DNA of 64,000 nt from Leadbetterella sp964563435 (GCA_964563435.1 CAZLXI010000002.1:1-64000), one strand, 5' to 3'; positions 25,181 through 33,731 are shown, counted from the stretch's first letter. The notes: generated by a model from the letters alone, not told the origin. Program-made: numbers and translations.

Positions 25181-25307
25181 AAGCTGTGTTCAGAAATTGG
25201 ACTAACTGCTGCGTTGTTTTCGGAATTCGGTCTCAGTCACATACTACAGTATGCTCCTTCGGCCTCATCCTCAACGCCTTGCATTTTGTCCAATTTCTGA
25301 ACAGCTT
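25181..25307. repeat. 127-bp palindromic repeat-like element
   Basis: The ends AAGCTGTGTTCAGAAATTGGAC (25181-25202, split by a 2-base insertion relative to its partner) and 25288-25307 are reverse complements over 20 bp. Inside are GCGTTG/CAACGC, a short hairpin CATACT-AC-AGTATG at 25240-25253, and the direct repeat TTCGGnCTCA. The element starts two bases after the porX stop and could serve as its terminator, but there is no T-run, and the organisation resembles dispersed REP/BIME-type elements. Confidence 0.55.
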
Positions 25308-25386
25308 CTTACAGTAGCCAGCTTTTTGGAAGGCCCTCATGCGGGTCGGTACTGTTACAATACGGTTAGAGTTACAATACCTCCGA

Positions 25387-26064
25387 CTACACCGACAGAT
25401 CCCGCACTTTCCCGCCCTCGCAGTAGATGGTTCTTTTGGGATAACGCTCGATCATGTCGAGTCCGTGGGTAGCCATGAGTACGGCGGTTTTGGAGACCTG
25501 GTTGATCTTGAAAAACAACTTCAGGATCTCTACCGATTTTTCGGGGTCCAGGTTACCGGTGGGTTCATCGGCGAGCAGGATCTCCGGGTGGTTGAGTAAG
25601 GCGCGGGCAATGGCGATACGCTGCTGTTCTCCGCCGGAAAGCTGGTGCGGCATTTTTTTCAGTACATCGGGCAATCCTACCAGTTCGAGCACTTCATGGA
25701 TACGGGCATCGATCCCGGTCTTCTCTTTCCAGCCCATGGCGCCCATGAAGAAGCGCAGGTTTTGGAGAACTGAACGGTCGGTCAGGAGCTGAAAATCCTG
25801 GAAGATGATCCCGATCTTCCGGCGCAGGTAAGGCACTTCTTTGTGCGTGATCTTTTCCAGTTGAAAGCCGGCTACGGTGCCTGAACCCTTCTCCAGCCAA
25901 AGGTCGGCATAAAGGGTTTTCAGCAGAGAACTTTTTCCGCTCCCTGTTTTACCGATGAGGTACACAAATTCACCTTCCGCTATGCTGAAGTTTACGTCTG
26001 AAAGCACCAGGGTGTCTTTCTGGTAAATATCTGCATGCGATAGCATGATGACCTCGTTTGCCAT
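25387..26064 (-). CDS. ftsE: Cell division ATP-binding protein FtsE
   Basis: This 225-residue ABC ATPase has Walker A GKTGSGKS, the signature LSGGEQQRIAIARAL and Walker B ILLADEPTGNLD. The size, absence of extra domains and FtsE-like HADIYQKDTLVLSDVNF start match the partner of FtsX in septal peptidoglycan remodelling. In this genome the two genes are separated, as is usual for Bacteroidota. It lies 3 bp downstream of the transaldolase-family gene. A LolD/MacB-type lipoprotein exporter ATPase is the main alternative. Confidence 0.85.
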   Translation of the reverse strand: MANEVIMLSHADIYQKDTLVLSDVNFSIAEGEFVYLIGKTGSGKSSLLKTLYADLWLEKGSGTVAGFQLEKITHKEVPYLRRKIGIIFQDFQLLTDRSVLQNLRFFMGAMGWKEKTGIDARIHEVLELVGLPDVLKKMPHQLSGGEQQRIAIARALLNHPEILLADEPTGNLDPEKSVEILKLFFKINQVSKTAVLMATHGLDMIERYPKRTIYCEGGKVRDLSV

Positions 26065-26067
26065 GTC

Positions 26068-26724
26068 TTATTTATTTCCTTTCGCGTAATCGGCCAGAAA
26101 CTTCGCCAGGCCGATGTCGGTTAACGGATGGTTAAGCAACGCCAGAATGGCGGATAGAGGGCCTGTCATCACATCCGCACCGATCTTTGCACAGTTCAGG
26201 ATGTGCATCGGCGTACGTACGGAAGCAGCCAGGATCTCTGTAGCATATCCGTAATTGTCGTAGATCAAACGGATGTCTTCGATAAGCGTCAGTCCGTCTG
26301 TGCTTACATCATCTAAACGACCAATGAAGGGAGAAACGTATGTAGCGCCTGCTTTAGCAGCTAAAAGCGCCTGCCCGGCAGAAAAAACAAGCGTACAGTT
26401 GGTTTTAATGCCTCTTTCCGAGAAGTATTTAATGGCTTTTACACCGTCTTTGGTCATGGGGATCTTCACCACAATCTGCTCATGAAGCTTCACCAGCTCC
26501 TGGCCTTCTCTGATCATGCCCTCAAAATCGGTGGCTATAACCTCGGCGCTGACATCCCCAGTAACGATCTTGCAGATCTCTTTGTAATGGTTTTTGATAT
26601 TTTCTTCTCCCGTGATGCCTTCTTTGGCCATCAGCGAAGGATTAGTGGTCACACCGTCTAAAACACCGAGATCCTGTGCTTCTTTGATCTCCGAAAGGCT
26701 GGCCGTGTCAATAAAAAATTTCAT
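26068..26724 (-). CDS. Transaldolase / fructose-6-phosphate aldolase family protein
   Basis: The 218-residue TIM-barrel protein belongs to the short transaldolase family: MKFFIDTASLSEIKEA at the start, GVTTNPSLMAKEG, the Schiff-base lysine in VVKIPMTKDG, and FIGRLDD. It exchanges dihydroxyacetone units between sugar phosphates in the non-oxidative pentose phosphate pathway or cleaves fructose 6-phosphate; sequence alone does not decide which. I start at 26724, since the 15 residues encoded upstream are hydrophobic, not family-like, and lie next to the SRP RNA terminator. ftsE follows by 3 bp. Confidence 0.9.
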   Translation of the reverse strand: MKFFIDTASLSEIKEAQDLGVLDGVTTNPSLMAKEGITGEENIKNHYKEICKIVTGDVSAEVIATDFEGMIREGQELVKLHEQIVVKIPMTKDGVKAIKYFSERGIKTNCTLVFSAGQALLAAKAGATYVSPFIGRLDDVSTDGLTLIEDIRLIYDNYGYATEILAASVRTPMHILNCAKIGADVMTGPLSAILALLNHPLTDIGLAKFLADYAKGNK

Positions 26725-26756
26725 GATTATGTATAGAAAGATAAGATCAAAAAAAA

Positions 26757-26838
26757 ATGGCAAATTCACCGCTACAACCGCCTACCCTTGCTACCTTCCG
26801 GTCCTGGGGGATTCAGCAGGAGCTGGTAATTTGCCGGT
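26757..26838 (-). ncRNA. ffs: Signal recognition particle RNA (small bacterial type)
   Basis: On the minus strand the conserved SRP domain IV core CCAGGACCGGAAGGTAGCAA is present, closely matching the E. coli 4.5S apical loop (GTCAGGTCCGGAAGGAAGCAG). The flanks GGCAAATT (26828-26835, read on minus) and AATTTGCC (26759-26766) pair to close the hairpin, and a run of nine T follows as terminator. A -7 element TACCTTTG directly precedes the 5' end. The RNA binds Ffh for co-translational targeting. Ends are accurate to a few bases. Confidence 0.9.
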
Positions 26839-26839
26839 A

Positions 26840-26847
26840 CAAAGGTA
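26840..26847 (-). promoter_or_regulatory. -7 promoter element TACCTTTG for the SRP RNA
   Basis: The minus strand reads TACCTTTG (TAnnTTTG exact) ending two bases before the mapped 5' region of the SRP RNA, so the transcript would start about where the closing stem begins. Confidence 0.6.
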
Positions 26848-26861
26848 GGAAAAATTCTTTT

Positions 26862-26995
26862 AAGTGAAAAGATAAAAGTGAAAAGTTAAAAGCGGTCCGC
26901 CGCTGCGGTTTCGGAACATTAGTTTTTCACTTTCAGTTTTTCACTGAATTAAATGTACCGCAACTTTTCACTTTTAGTTTTTAACTTTTAACTTC
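26862..26995. repeat. Inverted repeat built of GTGAAAAGTTAAAAG words
   Basis: The left arm (26862-26892) contains AAGTGAAAAG, AAAAGTGAAAAGTTAAAAG. The right arm (26964-26994) contains its near reverse complement, CTTTTCACTTTTAGTTTTTAACTTTTAACTT in part. Two further TTTTTCAC blocks lie between. It fills the gap between the SRP RNA and uvrC. Confidence 0.5.
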
Positions 26996-27024
26996 ATGCC
27001 TCAACTGTTCGCTGATTCTTCTGT

Positions 27025-28833
27025 ATGATAAAATTCGATTACAAAAATGTGCTGCCGCTTTTGCCTTTGGAGCCGGGAATCTACAAGTATTTCAATACCG
27101 AAGGGCAGATCATCTATGTGGGCAAGGCCAAAAACCTCCGGAACCGGATCAGCAGTTATTTTCATAATTATGACCGGGCCGACCGCAAGACCCGGAAGCT
27201 GGTGGAGAGCATCCACCGGCTGGAGTATACCATTGTCCCGACCGAATGGGACGCTCTTTTACTGGAAAACAACCTGATCAAGGAACACCAGCCCAAGTAC
27301 AACATCCTGCTGCGCGATGATAAGACCTATCCTTATATCTGTGTGACGAATGAACGTTTCCCACGGGTGATCTCTACCCGCCGGATCGAAGACCGGGAAA
27401 GGGGCAAAATGTACGGCCCCTATGTAAGTGCTAAGCCGATGTATGCTTTGCTGGATATGTTTTCACAGCTTTATACGATACGTACCTGCAAGTATAACCT
27501 GAGTAAAGAGAATGTGGAGGCCGGGAAGTTCAAGGTATGCCTGGAATACCACATCGGGAACTGTAAAGGTCCTTGTGAAGGCCTGCAGGCCGAGGAAGAT
27601 TATATGAAGGAAATTGCCCTTGTACACGACATCCTGAAAGGAAACCTGGGGCCGGCCAAGCGCTATTTCCAGGAAAATATGCAGTTTTCGGCGGCCAAAA
27701 TGGCTTTTGAGGACGCGCATAAGTATAAGATGAAACTTGATTTTCTGGATAATTACCAGGCCAAAGCCACTGTGGTAACGCCCACTATCCGGGATGCAGA
27801 TGTCTTCACCATCCAGTCGGATGAAACGGCGGCCTACATCAACTACCTGAAGATCATCAATGGATCTATCATCCAGACCCAGACGCTGGAAGTCAAAAAG
27901 CGCCTGAATGAACCGGATGAGGAGATTCTGAGCCTGATCATGCTGGAGCTAAGGACCACCTACGAAAGCAGTGCCAGGGAGATCATCAGCAATATCCGGC
28001 CGGATATCGACTTTAAGGCCAGCGTTGTTGTCCCGCAGACGGGCGATAAGAAGAAGCTGGTAGAGATGTCGCTCCGGAATGTGATCTTCTCCCGCCACGA
28101 GAAGGCAGAGAAGGAGGCCATAGCCCGCACGGGAAACAACAATAAACGCGATCGTGTGCTGATCAAGATGAAGCAGGACCTGCGCCTGCCCACTCTTCCG
28201 CGCCATATCGAATGTTTTGATAACTCCAATATCCAGGGCACCAACCCGGTATCGGCTATGGTCTGCTTCATTAACGGGCAGCCTTCACCCAAGAATTACC
28301 GTCATTTTATTCCCCGCACGGTAGAAGGACCCGATGATTTTGCCACCATGCGGGAGGTGGTCGGAAGACGGTACGCCCGCATGGTGGAAAACGGCAACCC
28401 CCTGCCCGACCTTATCATTATTGACGGTGGCAAAGGACAGCTTTCGGCAGCCTGTGATGCTCTTAAACAGGTGGGACTGTATGGAAAGGTACCTGTGATA
28501 GGCATCGCCAAACGGCTGGAAGAGATTTATTTCCCGGAAGATACATTGCCCATTTATATCGATAAAAAATCGGAGTCGCTTAAGCTCATTCAGCGCTGCC
28601 GCGATGAGGCCCACCGTTTCGGCATCACCCATCACCGTAACCGCCGCTCAAAGAACTTCCTGATCAGCAGCCTGGAATCGGCGCCAGGTATAGGCAAGAC
28701 CACGGCTACTAAGGTGCTGTCTCATTTTAAGACGATCGGAAACATTAAGGCGGCCAGTGATGAAGAACTGACAGAAGTATTGGGGAAAGATAAGGCCAGA
28801 CGGATCAGGGAGTTCCTGGAGAATGAGAGCTGA
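27025..28833 (+). CDS. uvrC: UvrABC excision nuclease subunit C
   Basis: The 602-residue protein has the GIY-YIG nuclease domain at about 15-95 (GIYKYFNTEGQIIYVGKAKNL), a UVR domain near 205-240, the RNase H-like second nuclease region with IECFDNSNIQGT and IIIDGGKGQL, and C-terminal helix-hairpin-helix motifs (SAPGIGKTTATKVL). It makes both incisions around bulky DNA lesions during nucleotide excision repair. The length is normal for the family. It converges on a PQQ-type dehydrogenase gene, with a hairpin between them. Confidence 0.95.
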   Translation: MIKFDYKNVLPLLPLEPGIYKYFNTEGQIIYVGKAKNLRNRISSYFHNYDRADRKTRKLVESIHRLEYTIVPTEWDALLLENNLIKEHQPKYNILLRDDKTYPYICVTNERFPRVISTRRIEDRERGKMYGPYVSAKPMYALLDMFSQLYTIRTCKYNLSKENVEAGKFKVCLEYHIGNCKGPCEGLQAEEDYMKEIALVHDILKGNLGPAKRYFQENMQFSAAKMAFEDAHKYKMKLDFLDNYQAKATVVTPTIRDADVFTIQSDETAAYINYLKIINGSIIQTQTLEVKKRLNEPDEEILSLIMLELRTTYESSAREIISNIRPDIDFKASVVVPQTGDKKKLVEMSLRNVIFSRHEKAEKEAIARTGNNNKRDRVLIKMKQDLRLPTLPRHIECFDNSNIQGTNPVSAMVCFINGQPSPKNYRHFIPRTVEGPDDFATMREVVGRRYARMVENGNPLPDLIIIDGGKGQLSAACDALKQVGLYGKVPVIGIAKRLEEIYFPEDTLPIYIDKKSESLKLIQRCRDEAHRFGITHHRNRRSKNFLISSLESAPGIGKTTATKVLSHFKTIGNIKAASDEELTEVLGKDKARRIREFLENES

Positions 28834-28841
28834 TGGTATTT

Positions 28842-28872
28842 CGGTGTCCAGGCTACAATAGCCCGGACACCG
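28842..28872. terminator. Bidirectional hairpin between uvrC and the convergent dehydrogenase gene
   Basis: CGGTGTCC (28842-28849) pairs with GGACACCG (28865-28872), and inside it GGCT pairs with AGCC around a five-base ACAAT loop. The plus strand continues into ATTATTATTTCTTCTT, which is T-rich though interrupted. Confidence 0.6.
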
Positions 28873-28877
28873 GATTA

Positions 28878-30026
28878 TTATTTCTTCTTCGGTACCAGTT
28901 TCACGATCCGGCCCGGTCCTTCCAGTGAAAGATACAGGTATCCGTCAGGCCCCTGAACCACATCTCTTACCCGACCCACATCCTTCAGTATTTTTTCTTC
29001 TTTGGCTACGCCGTCTTCAAAGTAGATCCTCGATACATGATTGAGCGCAAGGGCGCCGGCAAAGAAGCTGCCTTTCCAGTTACCGTATTTATCGGAGGTC
29101 AGGTAGGCCAGTCCGCAGGCACCAAGGGAAGGTGTCCACTGGAATACCGGCTCCGTGTAGCCCGGATGTTTCTTGCCCGATATGTCTACGCCGTCATAGT
29201 TAATACCGTAAGAAACCAGTGGCCAGCCGTAATTTTCTCCTTTTTTGATGACGTTTAATTCATCACCCCCTCTTGGACCGTGCTCGGTTTCCCAGATCTC
29301 ATTGGTAGCCGGGTTCAGAGCCAGTCCCTGCGGGTTTCTGTGGCCGTAAGAATAGATGGAAGTTGGGGTGGTATTTCCGGGGAGAACAGGGTTATCGGCC
29401 GGAACTTTACCGTCGTCGGTCATGCGGTGCACCTTGCCCCAGGATTCTTTCACGTTCTGGGCATTTTTATTGGGAGAATTGGCGCCACCGCGACTTGAAG
29501 GACCGCCTTCACCCACACTCCAGAAAAGATAGCCGTCGTTGTCAAAGACGATCCGGCTGCCGTTATGGCCCCGCCACCGGTTGGTAGACGATGTGGTATG
29601 CAGGTTCTGGATATCAGTAAGGGCATTGTCTTTGATCCTGAACCGGATGAGGTTCATTCTTGAATTTCCGCCTGCATTCTCAAGGTAGGTGGTATAGACC
29701 CAGCCGTTATTGGTGTAATCCGGGTGTAAGGTAATGTCAAGCAGGCCGCCCTGGCTTTCATAAGCCACTTTCGGAACTCCCGAAAGCTCGGTCACCTTTC
29801 CATTGGCGAAGATGCCTATTTTTCCGGACCTTTCTGTAAAGATGATGGAGCCGTCAGGCAGGAATTTAAAACCCCACACGGCACCTCTGTCGCCCAGTAT
29901 GGTTTCGGTGCTCAGCTCGAAATCGTCTCCCACCGGCGGGTCGGTTTCTTCCTGTCTCGTTTCGGCAGGCTGAGCACATGAAGCAAGCGTCATAAAGCTA
30001 AAAAATAGCAATAATGCATTTTTCAT
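28878..30026 (-). CDS. PQQ-dependent sugar dehydrogenase-like lipoprotein (GdhB/Asd family)
   Basis: The 382-residue protein starts with a lipoprotein signal whose lipobox is LASC (Cys at 17). The six-bladed propeller of the glucose/sorbosone dehydrogenase family follows, with repeated segments GAVWGFKFLPDGSIIFTER, LLDITLHPDYTNNG, RGHNGSRIVFDNDGYLF, SYGHRNPQGLALNPATN and WETEHGPRGGDELN. Members oxidise sugars or aldoses with PQQ in the periplasm, but many lack proven activity. Nothing next to it makes PQQ. It is monocistronic as far as can be seen. Confidence 0.87.
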   Translation of the reverse strand: MKNALLLFFSFMTLASCAQPAETRQEETDPPVGDDFELSTETILGDRGAVWGFKFLPDGSIIFTERSGKIGIFANGKVTELSGVPKVAYESQGGLLDITLHPDYTNNGWVYTTYLENAGGNSRMNLIRFRIKDNALTDIQNLHTTSSTNRWRGHNGSRIVFDNDGYLFWSVGEGGPSSRGGANSPNKNAQNVKESWGKVHRMTDDGKVPADNPVLPGNTTPTSIYSYGHRNPQGLALNPATNEIWETEHGPRGGDELNVIKKGENYGWPLVSYGINYDGVDISGKKHPGYTEPVFQWTPSLGACGLAYLTSDKYGNWKGSFFAGALALNHVSRIYFEDGVAKEEKILKDVGRVRDVVQGPDGYLYLSLEGPGRIVKLVPKKK

Positions 30027-30161
30027 TTTTTATCAGATTAGTTATTGAATGGGTAAAGATAGCGAAAAAAGATCTTGCTATTATTTTTGCCGAAGGGTTT
30101 CTGTCATTTTTAACAAGGTCTGAAATGAAGAGAGACAAAGGGGCATACTTATAGCAGAAGC

Positions 30162-30467
30162 TTATGCAGGCTGTTTTCTCTGCACGAACTGCCGGATAGC
30201 CGCCCGGTTTACTTTCTGCTCCGCATGCCATAAATCATAGTTTCTTTGCAGGTTCAGCCAGAATTGCGCGGTATTCCCGAAAGCCTGTGAAAGCTTTACG
30301 GCCAGTTCAGGACTGATTCCGGCGCGTTCATTGACAACATTGGACAGATTCGGCCGGGTGATCTTCAACCCATTAGCCACTTCGGTCACTGTCAGGCCGC
30401 GCGCTTTAATATAGTCTTCCCGTAATATTTCTCCCGGATGAACGGGAGGTAATGCTCTTTTCAACAT
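30162..30467 (-). CDS. higA: HigA-type antitoxin, XRE family
   Basis: This 101-residue protein has the HigA family start PPVHPGEILREDYI and a helix-turn-helix (LTVTEVANGLKITRPNLSNVV), followed by ISPELAVKLSQAFGNTAQFWLNLQ. It should neutralise the toxin encoded 12 bp upstream and repress the operon. In this system the toxin comes first, as is usual for higBA. Confidence 0.88.
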   Translation of the reverse strand: MLKRALPPVHPGEILREDYIKARGLTVTEVANGLKITRPNLSNVVNERAGISPELAVKLSQAFGNTAQFWLNLQRNYDLWHAEQKVNRAAIRQFVQRKQPA

Positions 30468-30479
30468 ATCCGTTTTTTT

Positions 30480-30758
30480 TTAATGGTAATCCAAATAGTC
30501 AACATCATAAACGTCTCCGTCTTCGAACCTAAAAATAATGCTATAATTACCGCTAATATGGATCGCCCAAAAGCCTGAAAGATCGCCGCTCAATGGATGA
30601 ATACCCGATCCCATCTGCAAAATATCCGTTTCTGATGTCACCGCATCTAACTGGTCTAAAATGCGATTGATTTTAAGAAGATACCGGGCCGGTAATTTAG
30701 ATCCGTCTACATTTTCGTAGAACCTTCGCAGGCCTGTATGTGCAATGCTTATTATCAT
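30480..30758 (-). CDS. higB: HigB-type toxin (RelE superfamily mRNA interferase)
   Basis: From the ATG at 30758 this gives a 92-residue HigB protein (MIISIAHTGLRRFYENVDGSKLPARY), a ribosome-dependent mRNA endonuclease. The features LHPLSG-like IHPLSGDLSGFWAIHISGNYSIIFRFEDG and the final DVDYLDYH are family hallmarks. An upstream ATG at 30797 would add 13 residues not seen in relatives, so I prefer the shorter start. higA follows after 12 bp. It is a small chromosomal addiction module without other mobile-element signs around it. Confidence 0.86.
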   Translation of the reverse strand: MIISIAHTGLRRFYENVDGSKLPARYLLKINRILDQLDAVTSETDILQMGSGIHPLSGDLSGFWAIHISGNYSIIFRFEDGDVYDVDYLDYH

Positions 30759-31039
30759 AACAACAATGTATTGTGTAATGTTACACGATACACTCATTTT
30801 TTTAAGTAACCGTGTAAAAAAGAACTGAGGAGTCTGTGTGGCTCCGGTGTTTATTGTACTTATTATGTGTCAACTACAAATGTATATCATTTTTAACAAG
30901 TCTTTCTGAACTACAGATAACTTCTGCGTATCGACTTAATTGGGTACGGATTCAATTAACGTGATGTCAGAACTGATAGTAAGAAACTATATACTCTGAA
31001 CCAGCTTGCTTCAGGTAAAGGTTGGCAAAGTATAAATCC
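30759..31039. other. Gene-free stretch upstream of higBA
   Basis: About 280 bp, AT-rich. I see no ORF of substance, no RNA gene and no clear hairpin. It must hold the higBA promoter, but no exact TAnnTTTG lies near the start. A TTTATTGTACTTATT word also occurs near 14173, which is within chance. Confidence 0.4.
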
Positions 31040-31073
31040 AATCAAAAATCCCCGGTCGAGAGGCCGGGGATTT
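31040..31073 (-). terminator. Intrinsic terminator of acnA
   Basis: AAATCCCCGG (31046-31055) pairs with CCGGGGATTT (31064-31073). On the minus strand the stem is followed by TTTTTGATTGG, and it lies 22 bp past the acnA stop. The same CCCCGG stem is used at the end of rplY. Confidence 0.8.
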
Positions 31074-31095
31074 CTCCTTTTTCTGTTTCAAACTT

Positions 31096-33366
31096 TCAGG
31101 CCTGGTCGCCCTGTGCGATCAAATTAAGTGCAGAGCCCGCCTTAAACCACTTGATCTGGGCATCGTTGTAAGTATGATTTACCGTGATCTCATCCCCGGT
31201 GCCGTCGGTATGACGGGCTACTACGGTGAGTGGCTTGCCCGGCGCAAAGGTGGTGAGGCCCAGAATATCAAAGGTGTCGTCTTCCCGGATGATATCATAG
31301 TCGGCCGGGTTGGCGAAAGTCAGCGCCAGCATACCCTGCTTCTTCAGGTTGGTTTCATGGATCCGGGCGAATGATTTCACGAGGATGGCCCTTACACCGA
31401 GGTGACGGGGCTCCATGGCAGCGTGCTCCCGTGATGAGCCTTCGCCATAGTTTTCGTCACCTACTACTATCGATCCGATGCCGGCTGCTTTGTACGCTCT
31501 TTGGGTAGCCGGAACCTCGCCGTATTCACCGGTCAGCTGATTTTTTACCGTGTTGGTCGAATCATTGGCAAAGTTCACCGCCCCGATCAGCAGGTTATTG
31601 GAGATATTATCGAGGTGTCCGCGGTATTTTAACCACGGTCCGGCCATGGAGATATGATCGGTGGTACATTTTCCTTTGGCTTTGATGAGGAGTCTCAGGC
31701 CGGTAAGGTCGGTGCCTTCCCACGGCTGGAACGGATCGAGCAGCTGAAGACGGTCAGATTTAGGGCTTACCTTCACTTTTACATTTTTGCCGCTCCGGGC
31801 CGGTTTCTGATACCCTGCATCGATCACGTCAAAGCCCATAGGGGGCAGCTCCACACCGAGGGGCGGATCGAGCTTCACCTGTTCGCCTTTTTCGTTGATC
31901 AGCGTATCTTTCTGAGGGTTAAACGTAAGGTCACCTGCGATAGCAAATGCCGTTACCACCTCGGGAGATGCTACAAATGAATGGGTGTTGGGGTTGCCGT
32001 CGGCTCTTTTGGCAAAGTTCCGGTTAAAGGAGGTGATGATGGAGTTTCTCTCCTGCTTTTCGGCGCCGTGGCGGGCCCATTGACCAATACACGGTCCGCA
32101 GGCATTGGCTAACACAACCCCGCCGATGTCTGTGAAAGTAGCCAGAAGACCATCTCTTTCCGCCGTGTACCTTACCATTTCAGAGCCGGGCGTAATGGTG
32201 TATTCTGATTTGGTTCTGATGTGTTTGTCGATAGCCTGCTGCGCAATAGATGCTGCGCGGGTCAGGTCTTCGTAAGAAGAGTTGGTACAGGAGCCGATCA
32301 GACCTACCGAAAGCTCCTGCGGCCATTTATTCTTCCTCACCGCAGCGGCAAATTTCGAAAGCGGCCAGGCGAGGTCCGGCGTGAAAGGTCCGTTAATGCG
32401 TGGTTCCAGTCTTGAAAGGTTAATTTCGATCACCTCGTCATAGTAAGCATGGGGGTTATCGATACACTCCTGGTCAGGGCGTAAATATTCTTTGATCCTG
32501 TTGGCACCGATGGCCACGCTTCTCCGGCCGGTGGCCATCAGGTATTTGGCCATTTTTTTGTCGTATCCGAAAATGGAGGTAGTAGCGCCGATCTCCGCAC
32601 CCATATTACAGATGGTGCCTTTACCGGTAGCGGAGAGCTTGTCGGCACCGGTACCGAAGTATTCCACGATAGCGCCCGTACCGCCTTTTACGGTCAGTCT
32701 TCCGGCCACTTCCAGGATAATATCTTTGGGAGAAGCCCAGCCTCTGAGCGTACCCGTGAGCTTCACACCGATCAGTTTAGGCATTTTGAGCTCCCAGGCC
32801 AGGCCCGACATCACGTCGCAGGCATCTGCACCGCCCACACCGATGGCTACCATGCCCAGGCCGCCCGCATTCGGCGTATGGGAGTCGGTACCGATCATCA
32901 TACCGCCCGGAAAGGCATAGTTTTCCAGCACCACCTGGTGGATTATCCCTGCACCGGCTTTCCAGAAACCGATACCGTATTTGTTGGAAACCGATGAAAG
33001 AAAATCGTAGACCTCTTTGTTGGCCTCGTTAGCTCTCTTTAAATCAGCTTCAGCACCCACTTTGGCCTGGATAAGGTGATCACAATGCACAGTAGACGGC
33101 ACGGCCACTTTTTCTCTCTTCGCCTGCATAAACTGCAAAAGCGCCATTTGTGCGGTAGCATCCTGCATGGCTACCCTGTCCGGGGCAAAATCCACGTAAT
33201 CGGTACCCCTTGCGTAAGGTTGGGCCGGGAGATGTTCCCAAAGGTGTGCATAAAGAATTTTTTCGGATAGGGTCATGGGTCTGCCTAAAAGGGCTTTGGC
33301 CGCATCCACTTTTTCGGGCATGCGGGCATACACCGCTTTTATCATATCCAGATCAAATACTTTCAT
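31096..33366 (-). CDS. acnA: Aconitate hydratase, AcnA/mitochondrial type
   Basis: The 756-residue enzyme isomerises citrate to isocitrate in the TCA cycle with a 4Fe-4S cluster. Cluster cysteines lie in IGSCTNSSYEDL and in NACGPCIGQW, the substrate region is IGTDSHTPNAGGLG, and the C-terminal swivel domain has GEGSSREHAAMEPRHLG. The length and sequence are those of the mitochondrial-like aconitase subgroup common in Bacteroidota. It lies directly downstream of acnB, separated by a double terminator, so the two are probably expressed separately. Confidence 0.93.
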   Translation of the reverse strand: MKVFDLDMIKAVYARMPEKVDAAKALLGRPMTLSEKILYAHLWEHLPAQPYARGTDYVDFAPDRVAMQDATAQMALLQFMQAKREKVAVPSTVHCDHLIQAKVGAEADLKRANEANKEVYDFLSSVSNKYGIGFWKAGAGIIHQVVLENYAFPGGMMIGTDSHTPNAGGLGMVAIGVGGADACDVMSGLAWELKMPKLIGVKLTGTLRGWASPKDIILEVAGRLTVKGGTGAIVEYFGTGADKLSATGKGTICNMGAEIGATTSIFGYDKKMAKYLMATGRRSVAIGANRIKEYLRPDQECIDNPHAYYDEVIEINLSRLEPRINGPFTPDLAWPLSKFAAAVRKNKWPQELSVGLIGSCTNSSYEDLTRAASIAQQAIDKHIRTKSEYTITPGSEMVRYTAERDGLLATFTDIGGVVLANACGPCIGQWARHGAEKQERNSIITSFNRNFAKRADGNPNTHSFVASPEVVTAFAIAGDLTFNPQKDTLINEKGEQVKLDPPLGVELPPMGFDVIDAGYQKPARSGKNVKVKVSPKSDRLQLLDPFQPWEGTDLTGLRLLIKAKGKCTTDHISMAGPWLKYRGHLDNISNNLLIGAVNFANDSTNTVKNQLTGEYGEVPATQRAYKAAGIGSIVVGDENYGEGSSREHAAMEPRHLGVRAILVKSFARIHETNLKKQGMLALTFANPADYDIIREDDTFDILGLTTFAPGKPLTVVARHTDGTGDEITVNHTYNDAQIKWFKAGSALNLIAQGDQA

Positions 33367-33535
33367 GTTTGTGAAATTTTAAGATTGTAAACACTTTTAT
33401 AGAAAAATGACCAAGTAATGAACAGGTCGCTCCTGCGGAACTTCCTGTTAAATATAAACAAATTAAATCTATTAACAGTTTGCGTCTGCGAGGTAATAAT
33501 ATTTCAGTTTTGAGTTTTAAAGGGGTATTGGATGT
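33367..33535. other. Gene-free upstream region of acnA
   Basis: About 170 AT-rich bases between the terminator array and the acnA start. The region must contain the acnA promoter. I find no exact TAnnTTTG there and no other structure. Confidence 0.4.
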
Positions 33536-33539
33536 AAAT

Positions 33540-33710
33540 TTCAATAAAAATCCGGGCCCCTTTTTCAAAGACACCCGGATTGTGGATAAAAAATCCGAGT
33601 CCTTTTTCAAAGAGAAATCCGAGTCCTTTTTCAAAGAGAAATCCGAGTCCTTTTTCAAAGAGACTCGGATTGAAGTGCGAAGTTCAAAGAGACTCGGATT
33701 GAAGTTAATA
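33540..33710 (-). terminator. Tandem terminator array downstream of acnB, with duplicated hairpin arms
   Basis: Three copies of a 24-bp unit (AATCCGAGTCCTTTTTCAAA plus GAGA) occupy 33591-33662. Two copies of a 22-bp unit with the opposite arm (TTCAAAGAGACTCGGATTGA plus AG) follow, ending near 33705. The AATCCGAGTC and GACTCGGATT arms form a perfect 10-bp stem, and on the minus strand the outermost arm runs into TTTTTTATCC. A second hairpin, ATCCGGG/CCCGGAT with the same loop, lies at 33549-33580 and again ends in a T-run. Both are oriented to stop acnB transcripts. Confidence 0.75.
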
Positions 33711-33731
33711 AAACTTTTTTTAACTTCCCCC

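Noticed and set aside
25181..25307. tRNA or small RNA gene in the gap after porX
   Set aside because: No cloverleaf, no TTCGA arm and no promoter box. The symmetry is that of a palindrome with complementary ends.
27047..27277. Overlapping ORF inside the 5' end of uvrC
   Set aside because: It is a frame shadow of GC-rich coding sequence with no family resemblance or start signal.
30162..30797. HigBA as a marker of a mobile island
   Set aside because: No integrase, transposase, direct repeats or unusual neighbours were seen. Chromosomal higBA pairs are common in core regions.
14171..30862. TTTATTGTACTTATT shared near 14173 and 30849, considered as attachment-site repeats flanking an island
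   Set aside because: A shared 15-mer in AT-rich sequence is expected about once or more by chance in 64 kb. The genes between are core genes, and there is no integrase.
33353..33658. Minus-strand ORF with KKDSDFSL repeats, and a plus-strand ORF with SESFFKEK repeats, over the acnB-acnA gap
   Set aside because: Both are produced by the 24-bp terminator repeats, which happen to be a multiple of three. Neither has family-like sequence outside the repeats, and the structure is fully explained as hairpins with T-runs.
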